From Sulfuriflexus mobilis (lineage in GTDB: Bacteria > Pseudomonadota > Gammaproteobacteria > AKS1): 64,000 bases of DNA. The notes under the pieces are model-generated. The model made no database searches. It saw nothing but the letters and a program-made list of their open reading frames with translations, and was not told the origin of the DNA. Within the stretch, counting starts at the first letter, position 1; every line of letters begins with the position of its first letter. The position numbers and the translations under genes were made by a program. Location of the stretch: positions 2,848,001 through 2,912,000 of the forward strand of contig NZ_AP018725.1 of the NCBI RefSeq assembly GCF_003967195.1. Reading direction: 5' to 3'. Below are positions 46,413-53,674 of the stretch, in pieces.

Positions 46413-47390
46413 ATGCCCGCACGGGTCACATTATACCCGAGCCAGATCAGCTTTGAGGCCGCCAGGGGCGAGAGTTTACTCACAGCCGCCCTGCGTGCCG
46501 GCTTGAATGTTGATTATGGTTGCAGCAATGGCAGCTGTGGGCGTTGCCTGGCCTACCTGAAAAGTGGTGAAGTGGTGCCGGTCGCCCACCATGACTATAT
46601 CATCTCTACTGCAGACAAGGCGCAGGGTGGCCTGCTCATGTGTTGCCAGGCCGCAAGCGGCGATGTCTCACTCGAGGCACGGCTCGCCCATGACGGCACC
46701 GAGATCCCCCTGCAACAGCTTCGCGCCAAGGTGCGTAAACTGGAGCACTGCGATGCCCATACCCTGCTCCTGCAATTACGCACCGCCCGCTCCAAAACAC
46801 TGCGTTTTATTGCCGGCCAACATGCCCGCCTGCATCTCGTCAATGGCCTCGAACGCGAGTTGCCTATCGCCAGTTGCCCCTGTGATGGAATGAATCTCGA
46901 ATTTCATCTGCACCGTGACGCCAGTGACCGCTTCACCGAGTATGTCTTTAATGAACTGAGCAACAGTACCTGGGTCGACATAGAGGGTCCCTGCGGCGAT
47001 TTCACCCTCGACGAGGATGACCCCAGCCCGATCCTGTTTATCGCCTGGGGTGCCGGCTTTGGGCCAATCCGCAGCCTGATTGAACACTGCCTGTCACTGG
47101 AGTTGACACAGACAATACGCCTGTTCTGGGTCATTCACGAAGGGGAGGTCCATTATGCCGAGGGCTACTGCCGTGCCGTCGCCGATGCCTTTGAAAATAT
47201 CCACTTCCATGCCTTGCAAACCGAGACGGCAGATGAGGCCCTGCAACAGATCCGTGAACAGGCGGTTGACCTGGCTGGCTGGCATGCCTACATTGCAGCC
47301 CCACCCACGATCATTGACCGCTGTACTGAACAGCTTGGTCAAATCGGCCTGCAGGCGAATAAGGTGAAATCAGACCCGCTGGTGGCCTGA
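46413..47390 (+). CDS. 2Fe-2S ferredoxin/FAD/NAD(P)H oxidoreductase
   Basis: This 325-residue iron-sulfur flavoprotein has an N-terminal plant-type ferredoxin domain with CSNGSCGRCLAYL and LMCCQAASGDV (Cx4Cx2C...C), an FAD domain (RFIAGQHARLHLVN, ELPIASCPC), and an NAD(P)H domain (ILFIAWGAGFGPIRSLIEHCLS near residue 210). This is the domain order of phenol hydroxylase/CDP-6-deoxy-glucoseen reductase types. It should move electrons from NAD(P)H to an oxygenase or other acceptor; no partner oxygenase is adjacent. Its stop lies three bases from the end of the converging dsrC gene. Confidence 0.88.
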   Translation: MPARVTLYPSQISFEAARGESLLTAALRAGLNVDYGCSNGSCGRCLAYLKSGEVVPVAHHDYIISTADKAQGGLLMCCQAASGDVSLEARLAHDGTEIPLQQLRAKVRKLEHCDAHTLLLQLRTARSKTLRFIAGQHARLHLVNGLERELPIASCPCDGMNLEFHLHRDASDRFTEYVFNELSNSTWVDIEGPCGDFTLDEDDPSPILFIAWGAGFGPIRSLIEHCLSLELTQTIRLFWVIHEGEVHYAEGYCRAVADAFENIHFHALQTETADEALQQIREQAVDLAGWHAYIAAPPTIIDRCTEQLGQIGLQANKVKSDPLVA

Positions 47391-47393
47391 CAA

Positions 47394-47750
47394 TTAACCT
47401 GGCCAGTCCACGCAATCATTCGGCATTGGCAAGCCGGCAATGCGACAGCCTTGCCGGGAGGGACCGTTCGGGAACAGGTTATAGAGATGTTTCTTGTTGC
47501 CGACCTCTTCGCCAAACTCCTTGGCCAGGACTTTAACCAACAAGCGGACATTCGGCGAGCTGCCGTACTTGATATAGTGTTGACGTAAAAAATTAACAAC
47601 CTGCCAGTGTGCATCGGTGAGCGATATCTTTTCCTCAGCTGCCAGTGATTGTGCGATCTCTTCCGACCAATCATTCAGGTCGAGCAGAAAACCGTTGGGG
47701 TCGGTATTGATAAGGTCTTCATCAATGATGTAGTTCATAATACTGGTCAT
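47394..47750 (-). CDS. DsrC/TusE-family sulfur carrier protein with C-terminal extension
   Basis: DsrC carries sulfur on a flexible C-terminal arm. The 118-residue protein shows LNDWSEEIAQSLAAEEKISLT, HWQVVNFLRQHYIKYGSSPNVRLLVK, and the arm GPSRQGCRIAGLPMPNDCVDWPG. The two cysteines are 11 residues apart, as in true DsrC, whereas TusE keeps only the last. The usual DsrC ends one residue after that cysteine; here four more residues (DWPG) follow. GGAAGATG precedes its ATG. It stands alone, so it may act with sulfur-oxidation proteins encoded elsewhere. Confidence 0.92.
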   Translation of the reverse strand: MTSIMNYIIDEDLINTDPNGFLLDLNDWSEEIAQSLAAEEKISLTDAHWQVVNFLRQHYIKYGSSPNVRLLVKVLAKEFGEEVGNKKHLYNLFPNGPSRQGCRIAGLPMPNDCVDWPG

Positions 47751-48066
47751 AACATCTTCCTTAATTCATGCGTACAAAAACTAAAACCACATTGGAAACC
47801 GTGCATGACTAATTTACACCCACAACCCCCTCGAATTAAAGCCTTTTATTTGTGCAGTAATAGGGGGATTAAAACCTGGGTTACGCTAAAAGAATAAAGG
47901 CACTTATCATCACAAGCGGCAAAGCGATTGAAACAAAAGGTTCATCAGCATATCACTACATACCTCAATTAATCTGAGTTGTGCAGCGCATAAACTTTAC
48001 CAATTAGACAGCCCGGGGAGTACGTGGTCTTCTTGGCGCCGGGATCATCGTACAAGGGGTAGTACT
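47751..48066. other. intergenic region between dsrC and a small gene, no gene seen
   Basis: This 316-base, A/T-rich stretch contains the dsrC promoter region and the leader of the small gene that starts at 48067. I see no repeat or structured RNA in it. Confidence 0.4.
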
Positions 48067-48273
48067 ATGGTTAGGCCAGCACCGGCAATTGGTACACGTT
48101 ATGACATTGCACCCGATGATCACATGGAGGTCATCGCCATCGGCACACGCGGCATCGTAGTGGAATACTCGGATGGCCGGGTCGAGCTTGTCGCCGGTGA
48201 GCACTGGCCATTACGCCAACGTGAAGTACTACGTCACGCCAACACACGGCGGGGATACGGGGCCAGCCCGTAA
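48067..48273 (+). CDS. small protein of DUF6763-like type
   Basis: This 68-residue protein begins MVRPAPAIGTRYDIAPDDHM and has VIAIGTRGIVVEYSDGRVELVAGEHW, a short beta-barrel-like unit that parallels the DUF6763 gene at 52.3 kb (GxWY...VEYxDxxVExVDxxxW). A strong ribosome site, AAGGGG, lies seven bases upstream, which makes it a likely gene. Function unknown. Confidence 0.6.
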   Translation: MVRPAPAIGTRYDIAPDDHMEVIAIGTRGIVVEYSDGRVELVAGEHWPLRQREVLRHANTRRGYGASP

Positions 48274-48289
48274 TAAAAGCGGACGACGA

Positions 48290-48520
48290 CTAGTTCTCCC
48301 ACTCCTCGATTCGCGGTTTCTCACGCCGGGTCGTCAGCAGGATACGTGCCTGTCTTTCATTATCGGCAAACACGAGACGGAAGTGATTCAGGTCTTCATT
48401 TGGGTAAGCCGCGCGCATGTCCTTGACCTGTTGCTTGGCATCACGGTAACTGTCATGCGAATCCTGCAGTTCAAGCTGGTTGGTCTTTTCCGGAAAAAAT
48501 CTGTACACAAAATAAGGCAT
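48290..48520 (-). CDS. conserved small hypothetical protein
   Basis: This 76-residue protein begins MPYFVYRFFPEKTNQLELQD and ends RREKPRIEEWEN. The FVYRFFPE...YRDAKQQVKDMRAA layout is familiar from gammaproteobacterial hypothetical proteins, but no function is known. The frame is open to 48547; the ATG at 48520 has GGAG eight bases ahead and fits better. It converges with the 68-residue gene. Confidence 0.72.
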   Translation of the reverse strand: MPYFVYRFFPEKTNQLELQDSHDSYRDAKQQVKDMRAAYPNEDLNHFRLVFADNERQARILLTTRREKPRIEEWEN

Positions 48521-48627
48521 GCCGGGATCTCCGTTGGCGACTATCACCCTGTAACCAAAGGGTCTTCCACCACAATTGGCGGGGTCGGCACATTAGCATA
48601 CCGTTGTCACCGCTGTCGAGATGCGGC

Positions 48628-49125
48628 CTAGCCAGTGGCACGCTGGCGCCAGAAATTCGCCTGCAGGGGGTCCCGGGGCAGACCGTACCAGCCCCGGCTA
48701 TAGGCACTGGCCAGCAGTTCCTGGGCCTGTCGATTGCCGCTGCGTGCCGCGCTGCGGAACCAGTAGACGGCCTCTTCTTCATCCCTTTCCACCCCTCGCC
48801 CGGAGGTATAGAGGATCCCCAGGTTGGTCTGTGCCCCGCTATGCCCCTGCTCGGCGGCGCGGTGCAGCCAGTAGGCGGCGCGTTCGCTATCACGCCCCAC
48901 GCCGAGGCCAAGGCTGTACATAAAACCCAGACTGTTCTGGGCCTGGGCCAGACCCTGTTCCGCCGCCCCCCGGTACCAGCGCAAGGCCTCATGAATATCG
49001 GACTCAACCCCGTAGCCGTATTCATACATCACCCCCATCAGGTATTCGACCTTGAGCTGCATCGGGTCATGCCGCGGTGAGCGAAATGGGATGATCTGTG
49101 CGCCCTGCCCTGCTGTTACTGCCAT
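48628..49125 (-). CDS. Sel1-repeat protein
   Basis: This 165-residue protein has at least three Sel1-like repeats of about 36 residues: YLMGVMYEYGYGVESDIHEALRWYRGAAEQG, AQNSLGFMYSLGLGVGRDSERAAYWLHRAAEQG and AQTNLGILYTSGRGVERDEEEAVYWFRSAARSG. These form an alpha-solenoid used for protein contacts. No signal peptide is seen. The frame opens at 49197, but GGGAGAAG precedes the ATG at 49125. Neighbours give no hint of its partner. Confidence 0.85.
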   Translation of the reverse strand: MAVTAGQGAQIIPFRSPRHDPMQLKVEYLMGVMYEYGYGVESDIHEALRWYRGAAEQGLAQAQNSLGFMYSLGLGVGRDSERAAYWLHRAAEQGHSGAQTNLGILYTSGRGVERDEEEAVYWFRSAARSGNRQAQELLASAYSRGWYGLPRDPLQANFWRQRATG

Positions 49126-49269
49126 TTGTCTTCTCCCTGGGTCACGCCCCGTGCGCGACACACATGTCTGTTTAATCAACATTTGTGCCAAGCACAAAAA
49201 CTAATTAATTAACAATCAATTAGGTGATATTTTTTATACCTAAAAAGAAATGCCGGATGACCCAGGGCG

Positions 49270-49971
49270 TCACATAGTGACCCCGAGGCGGTCCAGCAGG
49301 GGCAAGAGTTCGTCGAGTCCGGCGATTTCGTGGCGGGCCTGTCGACGACGGTGGTCCATAGCCGCCTTGTCCAGGCGTGCGGCGACAAAGTGGGTCAGCA
49401 GGACACTGTGCATACCGAGCGCGCTGGCACCGGCGTGCTCCTGGCTACCACCATCCCCCACAAAGGCCGCCTCAGCGGGCTGCACCGCGAGTTGTCGAAG
49501 GGCCTGTTGGTAAATCGCCGCATCCGGTTTGGCATGGCCACAGTGGCAGCTGAAGACCGTGGTATCAAAACAGTCGGCCAGTGGCGAGTCTGGCCAGGCA
49601 TCGACCTCACCGGTCGAGGCATTTGATATCAGGGCCAGCTTCAGGCCGCGCCCACGTAAACGCCACAGATGTTCCAGCACCCCGGCCTCGACATGGCGCA
49701 GGGTATAATCAAAGCGTGCCTTGCGCTCATCGGCCGCCTCATGCAGCAGTGCCTGGGGGATGGTGGGGTCGAGACTGTGCGCCAGTTGTCGCACCACCTC
49801 GCGGTAGTCCGTCGCCTGGCAGATTTCATGGGCTGAGCTGAAACAGACACGGTTCCAGTCCTCACGATCCAGGCCAAGGATATCCGCGGTATAACGTCCC
49901 GGTGTACCCGGGCTGCGACCGACATCCACCAGGGTATGGAACAGGTCAAAACAGACGGCGCGGATCATCAA
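49270..49971 (-). CDS. HAD-superfamily hydrolase
   Basis: This 233-residue protein has motif I CFDLFHTLVD near residue 7 (nucleophile Asp), motif II LALISNAST near residue 120 (Ser), and motif III/IV AKPDAAIYQQAL and AAFVGDGGSQEHAGASALGM. The second acidic residue of motif I is replaced (DLFHT), as in the haloacid dehalogenase-type and related members. It could be a phosphatase or dehalogenase. The stop of dam lies 12 bases upstream, so both may be in one operon. Confidence 0.87.
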   Translation of the reverse strand: MMIRAVCFDLFHTLVDVGRSPGTPGRYTADILGLDREDWNRVCFSSAHEICQATDYREVVRQLAHSLDPTIPQALLHEAADERKARFDYTLRHVEAGVLEHLWRLRGRGLKLALISNASTGEVDAWPDSPLADCFDTTVFSCHCGHAKPDAAIYQQALRQLAVQPAEAAFVGDGGSQEHAGASALGMHSVLLTHFVAARLDKAAMDHRRRQARHEIAGLDELLPLLDRLGVTM

Positions 49972-49983
49972 AGATAACCCACC

Positions 49984-50826
49984 TTACGTGAACAGCGCCA
50001 AGACCTCGGCGGCATGTCCACGCCGATGGGCGTTACAACTGATGGTACGGCGTACCGGGAAGGTCGTGCACTCGGCATTGCGATATACCCGCTGGGTGAA
50101 GGGCGTGTCGTGATTGGAGATGATCACCGTCACCCCGCGGGCGGCCAGTTTTTCCGCCTGCCCGGCCAGGGCCAGCTGTTCGGCCTCGCCAAAACCCCCG
50201 GCACTGTAGGCAGTGAAATTGGCCGTTTTGCTCAGCGGCACATAGGGCGGGTCACAGTAGACGATGTCGCCACGACGCGCCTTGCGCATGGCGGCCAGGA
50301 AACTTTCGTTGGTAAAGCGCGCCTGCCTGACCTGGCGGTGAAAATTTTGCATTTCCTGTTGTGGAAAGTACGGCCGCACGTAACGTCCAAAGGGGACATT
50401 AAAACCGCCCTGGCTGTTATAACGACACAGGCCGTTATAACCATGGCGGTTCATATAAACGAACAGGGCCACACGCAGGTAAGGGTCATCGGTCTCATTA
50501 AAGGTCTTGCGCAGGCGATAATAAGTGGCTTCGTTATTATTCCGCGCCACAAACCATGACTTGATATAGGCAATGAACTCATCGCCCTCATCCTGCAGGG
50601 TGGTATAGAGGTTGATGAGATCAGCATTGGTGTCGTTGAGCACATTCAGGTCGTAGTTTGTATTCAGGAACAGTGCACAGGAACCGGCAAAGGGTTCGAT
50701 CAGACGCCGTCCTTTGGGCAACAGCGGCAGGATACGATGCATGAGCCGGTATTTGTTTCCGGCCCATTTTAAAAATGGTCGTGATACGCCTGCGTTATTC
50801 ATATCCGGGTCTTGGTCATGTCGCAT
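49984..50826 (-). CDS. dam: DNA adenine methyltransferase Dam
   Basis: This N6-adenine methyltransferase, alpha class, has the SAM motif FLKWAGNKYRLMHRILPLLP near residue 19, RLIEPFAGSCALFLNTNYD near residue 40, and the catalytic DIVYCDPPYVPLSKTANFTAYS with DPPY near residue 195. This is the Dam pattern that recognises GATC, here 280 residues. The start may also be the ATG at 50802 (MNNAGVSRPFLKWAG), which is closer to the E. coli N-terminus; no ribosome site decides. No restriction partner is next to it, as expected for Dam. Confidence 0.93.
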   Translation of the reverse strand: MRHDQDPDMNNAGVSRPFLKWAGNKYRLMHRILPLLPKGRRLIEPFAGSCALFLNTNYDLNVLNDTNADLINLYTTLQDEGDEFIAYIKSWFVARNNNEATYYRLRKTFNETDDPYLRVALFVYMNRHGYNGLCRYNSQGGFNVPFGRYVRPYFPQQEMQNFHRQVRQARFTNESFLAAMRKARRGDIVYCDPPYVPLSKTANFTAYSAGGFGEAEQLALAGQAEKLAARGVTVIISNHDTPFTQRVYRNAECTTFPVRRTISCNAHRRGHAAEVLALFT

Positions 50827-51012
50827 GCCGAGCCAACCTGACCTTAGCCATACACCTTGTTATTCGTATTGTCAGGCATTCTATCTCAAAAACAGATGTC
50901 ATAGGTAACCGGCATAGCGTGGCAACAGTTTCCTTCGCCAAAACTGTATCGTCCGTATCAGGAGAGCTATACTTAGAAACAGGTCAGGGTGACCTGCCTA
51001 CCATGTCTGCTT

Positions 51013-52173
51013 ATGAAAAAATTGATTTACCTGACACTCGCCGTTGCCGGCATCACACAACTAGCCGCCTGCAGTACCTATGATGCGGTACGCATCGCGA
51101 CCAGCCGAAACCCCGGCGATGCCCTTGAGAGCATTGCCAGGTCCCGTGTCAGCGGCTACAAGACCAATCCCTTGCGACTGGCCGCTGATGTCAATCGCCT
51201 GGTGCGGCTACTCAGTGGTGAAGTCGATCGTGAATGGGGACGCAAGGAGCGCGTGCTGCCGGGCTCACACCACTATGTGAAATATACACAGAATTACCAG
51301 AGCCGTGCCATTATTGATTTCGATAGTGGCCTGATCCGTATTGAGAGCCTCGACAGGCAACAGCCTATTACCAGTCTGCGTAATGCGATCATCACGACCC
51401 TGCTGACTCCCGATGACCCGCGCGCCGTCGACCTGTATTCAGCAAAGACCATCACACTCAGCGGCCGCCCCTACCTGCATGGGCTGGTACAGAATCAGCA
51501 TGGAGAATATATCGACCACCCTGCTGGCGCCGAGGCCTTTGCCGATCACCTGATCGCCAACAGTCTCGACAAACGTGTCATACACACCGCGACGGGCAAC
51601 AAGACCGTCTATGCCGTTCATCTGCAGATGGTCAATGATCACGAAAATCGTCGCGCCCAGCGCTATGTGCCACTGGTGAATCACTATGCCAGGCATTTTG
51701 CCATCAGCCGCAGCCTGATCTACGCGATAATTAAAACCGAGAGTAACTTCAACCCCTTTGCCATCAGCAACGCCCCCGCCTACGGTCTCATGCAACTGGT
51801 ACCCACCAGCGGTGGTCGTGATGCCCTACGCCGCGCCAAGGGGCAGGACCGTATCCCCTCCGCCAACTACCTGTTCGATGCCCGCAACAATATCGAACTG
51901 GGGACGGCCTACCTGAACCTGTTGAACTACAGTTACCTGAACGGGATCAGCAACCCCTTGTCACGCGAATACTGCACCATCGCCGCCTATAACACCGGCG
52001 CCGGTAATGTTCTGCGGGTCTTTGCCGCTGATCGGCAACGTGCCAAACGCATCATCAATAGCATGCCACCGGAAAAACTCTATCGACACCTGCGCCGCTA
52101 TCTCCAGCAGGCCGAGGCACGCCGCTATCTGGCCAAGGTTACCGAGGCCCGGCGACAGTTCGTCAGGCTCTAG
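51013..52173 (+). CDS. mltC: membrane-bound lytic transglycosylase C
   Basis: MltC cuts glycan strands of peptidoglycan at the outer membrane. The 386-residue protein has a lipoprotein signal (YLTLAVAGITQLAACS), the DUF3393 domain (HHYVKYTQNYQSRAIIDFDSGLIRIE), and the SLT catalytic domain with the glutamate in AIIKTESNFNPFAIS near residue 246 followed by GLMQLVPTSGGRDA and TIAAYNTGAGNVLR. The frame opens at 50989, but the ATG at 51013 gives the standard lipoprotein start. Confidence 0.94.
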   Translation: MKKLIYLTLAVAGITQLAACSTYDAVRIATSRNPGDALESIARSRVSGYKTNPLRLAADVNRLVRLLSGEVDREWGRKERVLPGSHHYVKYTQNYQSRAIIDFDSGLIRIESLDRQQPITSLRNAIITTLLTPDDPRAVDLYSAKTITLSGRPYLHGLVQNQHGEYIDHPAGAEAFADHLIANSLDKRVIHTATGNKTVYAVHLQMVNDHENRRAQRYVPLVNHYARHFAISRSLIYAIIKTESNFNPFAISNAPAYGLMQLVPTSGGRDALRRAKGQDRIPSANYLFDARNNIELGTAYLNLLNYSYLNGISNPLSREYCTIAAYNTGAGNVLRVFAADRQRAKRIINSMPPEKLYRHLRRYLQQAEARRYLAKVTEARRQFVRL

Positions 52174-52245
52174 TGAAGGGAATAAAAGAGAAAGGGTCAC
52201 CTCGCCCGGAGACGACCCAAAAGGACTGGACCTCAAACTAACGGT

Positions 52246-52449
52246 TTAGCCGTCAGCGGCCTGACGTCTTACGTTCAGATCCAGGAAGTTCCAGGCATCG
52301 ATATCCACTATCTTTACCGAACTATCGAGATACTCAATCATGACCCTCGACAATCGCTGCTCGGTATGTAGCAACATACGAACCTTCATAAGTTTGCCGG
52401 TCTGATTCAGATACCAGGAACCGACCACCGGTTCTTGCAAAATTGCCAT
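52246..52449 (-). CDS. small DUF6763-like protein
   Basis: This 67-residue protein has PVVGSWYLNQTGKLMKVRML followed by LSRVMIEYLDSSVKIVDIDAW, which matches the DUF6763 pattern of short gammaproteobacterial proteins. AAGGATA lies just before the ATG. Function unknown. It parallels the 68-residue protein at 48.1 kb. Confidence 0.72.
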   Translation of the reverse strand: MAILQEPVVGSWYLNQTGKLMKVRMLLHTEQRLSRVMIEYLDSSVKIVDIDAWNFLDLNVRRQAADG

Positions 52450-52580
52450 TATCCTTGCGTCCTCTTCTTCGAACTTATATTACGATCCAATTTGCTAATT
52501 CATCCCTGTTGTTATTATCTGCTTCCACCTACCACAAGGGGCCAAACCCGCACCCCGCACACCTCCACGTACAAACATAA

Positions 52581-52608
52581 AAAAACCGGCGCCACGGGCG
52601 CCGGTTTT
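52581..52608. terminator. bidirectional rho-independent terminator
   Basis: AAAACCGGCGCC and GGCGCCGGTTTT form a 12-bp perfect stem with an ACG loop, flanked by A and T runs. On the minus strand it lies downstream of the nrdJ genes. On the plus strand no clear upstream gene is closer than mltC. Confidence 0.88.
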
Positions 52609-52771
52609 AAAGGGGGAAAGCCACACTGCGCCAGTGCCTGGCACCGGACAATGACAAAGTGAAAATTGTTTTTGTTGTTGCAAGTCCGCACCCTGCTTTT
52701 ATTTTAGGCAATAGTATTTCACGCTACGATCCTGGACTCAATATCAATCAAGTCACCACTATTCTGCACAG

Positions 52772-52922
52772 CCTGAGTAGTGAGAGCAAAGCTACCGCAT
52801 CCTGCTCTCGCCCCTTACCTACGTCCATGTAGGCAAGGCGCGAATAATTTTTTACAGCGCAGTTGGCATTAGCCAATGAGCATGTAAAAAATTATTCAGC
52901 AACGCTGCTATCGCTGCTCAGG
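52772..52922. repeat. 151-base nested palindrome downstream of nrdJb
   Basis: Outer imperfect arms CCTGAGTAGTGAGAGCA and TGCTATCGCTGCTCAGG enclose a perfect 14-bp inverted repeat, GAATAATTTTTTAC (52842-52855) and its complement (52884-52897). Inside that lies TTGGC-ATTA-GCCAA (52863-52876). Length and nesting resemble the palindrome at 7831-7971, though the sequences differ. No gene lies between 52450 and 52931. Confidence 0.7.
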
Positions 52923-52931
52923 CGCAGCAGA

Positions 52932-53642
52932 TTAGCCACACTTGCTGTCGCCGCAGTTCAGACAGGTCATACAGCCATCCATCATAATCATGGCCTTGGT
53001 ATGACACTTGCCGCATAGCTTGGAACCAGCCGGGAAGTCACTGGCTTCATCACTGGCCTCTACCTGTGCCGTGGCCGACTCGAACTGGGCGCGCTTTTCT
53101 GCGATCAGGGCTTGCTGGTGCTCGTCAAGACCGTCGTCCTTGAGCAGACCGATCATGCGCATGTGACACTCGATGGCATCACCGATCTCACCAACCAGCG
53201 AAGGCATGTACTTGCCACCCTTCTTGAAATAGCCCCCGCGCGGGTCAAACACCGAGCGCAGTTCCTCCACCAGGAAGGTCACATCACCGCCCTTGCGGAA
53301 CACCGCAGAGATGATTCGGGTCAGCGCGACGATCCACTGGAAATGGTCCATGTTCTTCGAATTAATGAATATCTCGAAGGGCCGGCGCAACTCGTGATCG
53401 GTACCCGGATTCAGTACCACGTCGTTAATGGTGACATAGAGTGAATGCTCGGAGAGCGGGGTCTTGATCTTGTAGGTCGAGCCGAGCAGCATCTCCGGGC
53501 GCTCGAGTTTTTCATGCATGTGAATAACATCGGCGACCTCATCAGCCTTTACCTCGGCGCTTGCCGCTACTACGGGTGCGGCCTCATCTTCCTCTTTGAC
53601 AACATTGTAACTGACGATCTTCTTTTCTAATTTAATAGCCAT
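52932..53642 (-). CDS. nrdJb: class II ribonucleotide reductase, C-terminal subunit NrdJb
   Basis: This 236-residue protein carries the part of the adenosylcobalamin-dependent reductase that follows the catalytic barrel: LGSTYKIKTPLSEHSLYVTIND, GGDVTFLVEELRSVFDPRGGYF, and a cysteine-rich end CGKCHTKAMIMMDGCMTCLNCG of the TSCPD/zinc-ribbon kind that passes electrons to the active site. In Pseudomonas aeruginosa the enzyme is likewise split into NrdJa and NrdJb. The start is 32 bases after the nrdJa stop. Confidence 0.9.
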   Translation of the reverse strand: MAIKLEKKIVSYNVVKEEDEAAPVVAASAEVKADEVADVIHMHEKLERPEMLLGSTYKIKTPLSEHSLYVTINDVVLNPGTDHELRRPFEIFINSKNMDHFQWIVALTRIISAVFRKGGDVTFLVEELRSVFDPRGGYFKKGGKYMPSLVGEIGDAIECHMRMIGLLKDDGLDEHQQALIAEKRAQFESATAQVEASDEASDFPAGSKLCGKCHTKAMIMMDGCMTCLNCGDSKCG

Positions 53643-53674
53643 AATCTTGTTTCCTTCTACCTCGCTATCCGTGC

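Noticed and set aside
49984-50826. Restriction-modification system around dam
   Set aside because: The neighbours are a HAD hydrolase and mltC, with no nuclease, and the protein has the housekeeping Dam pattern.
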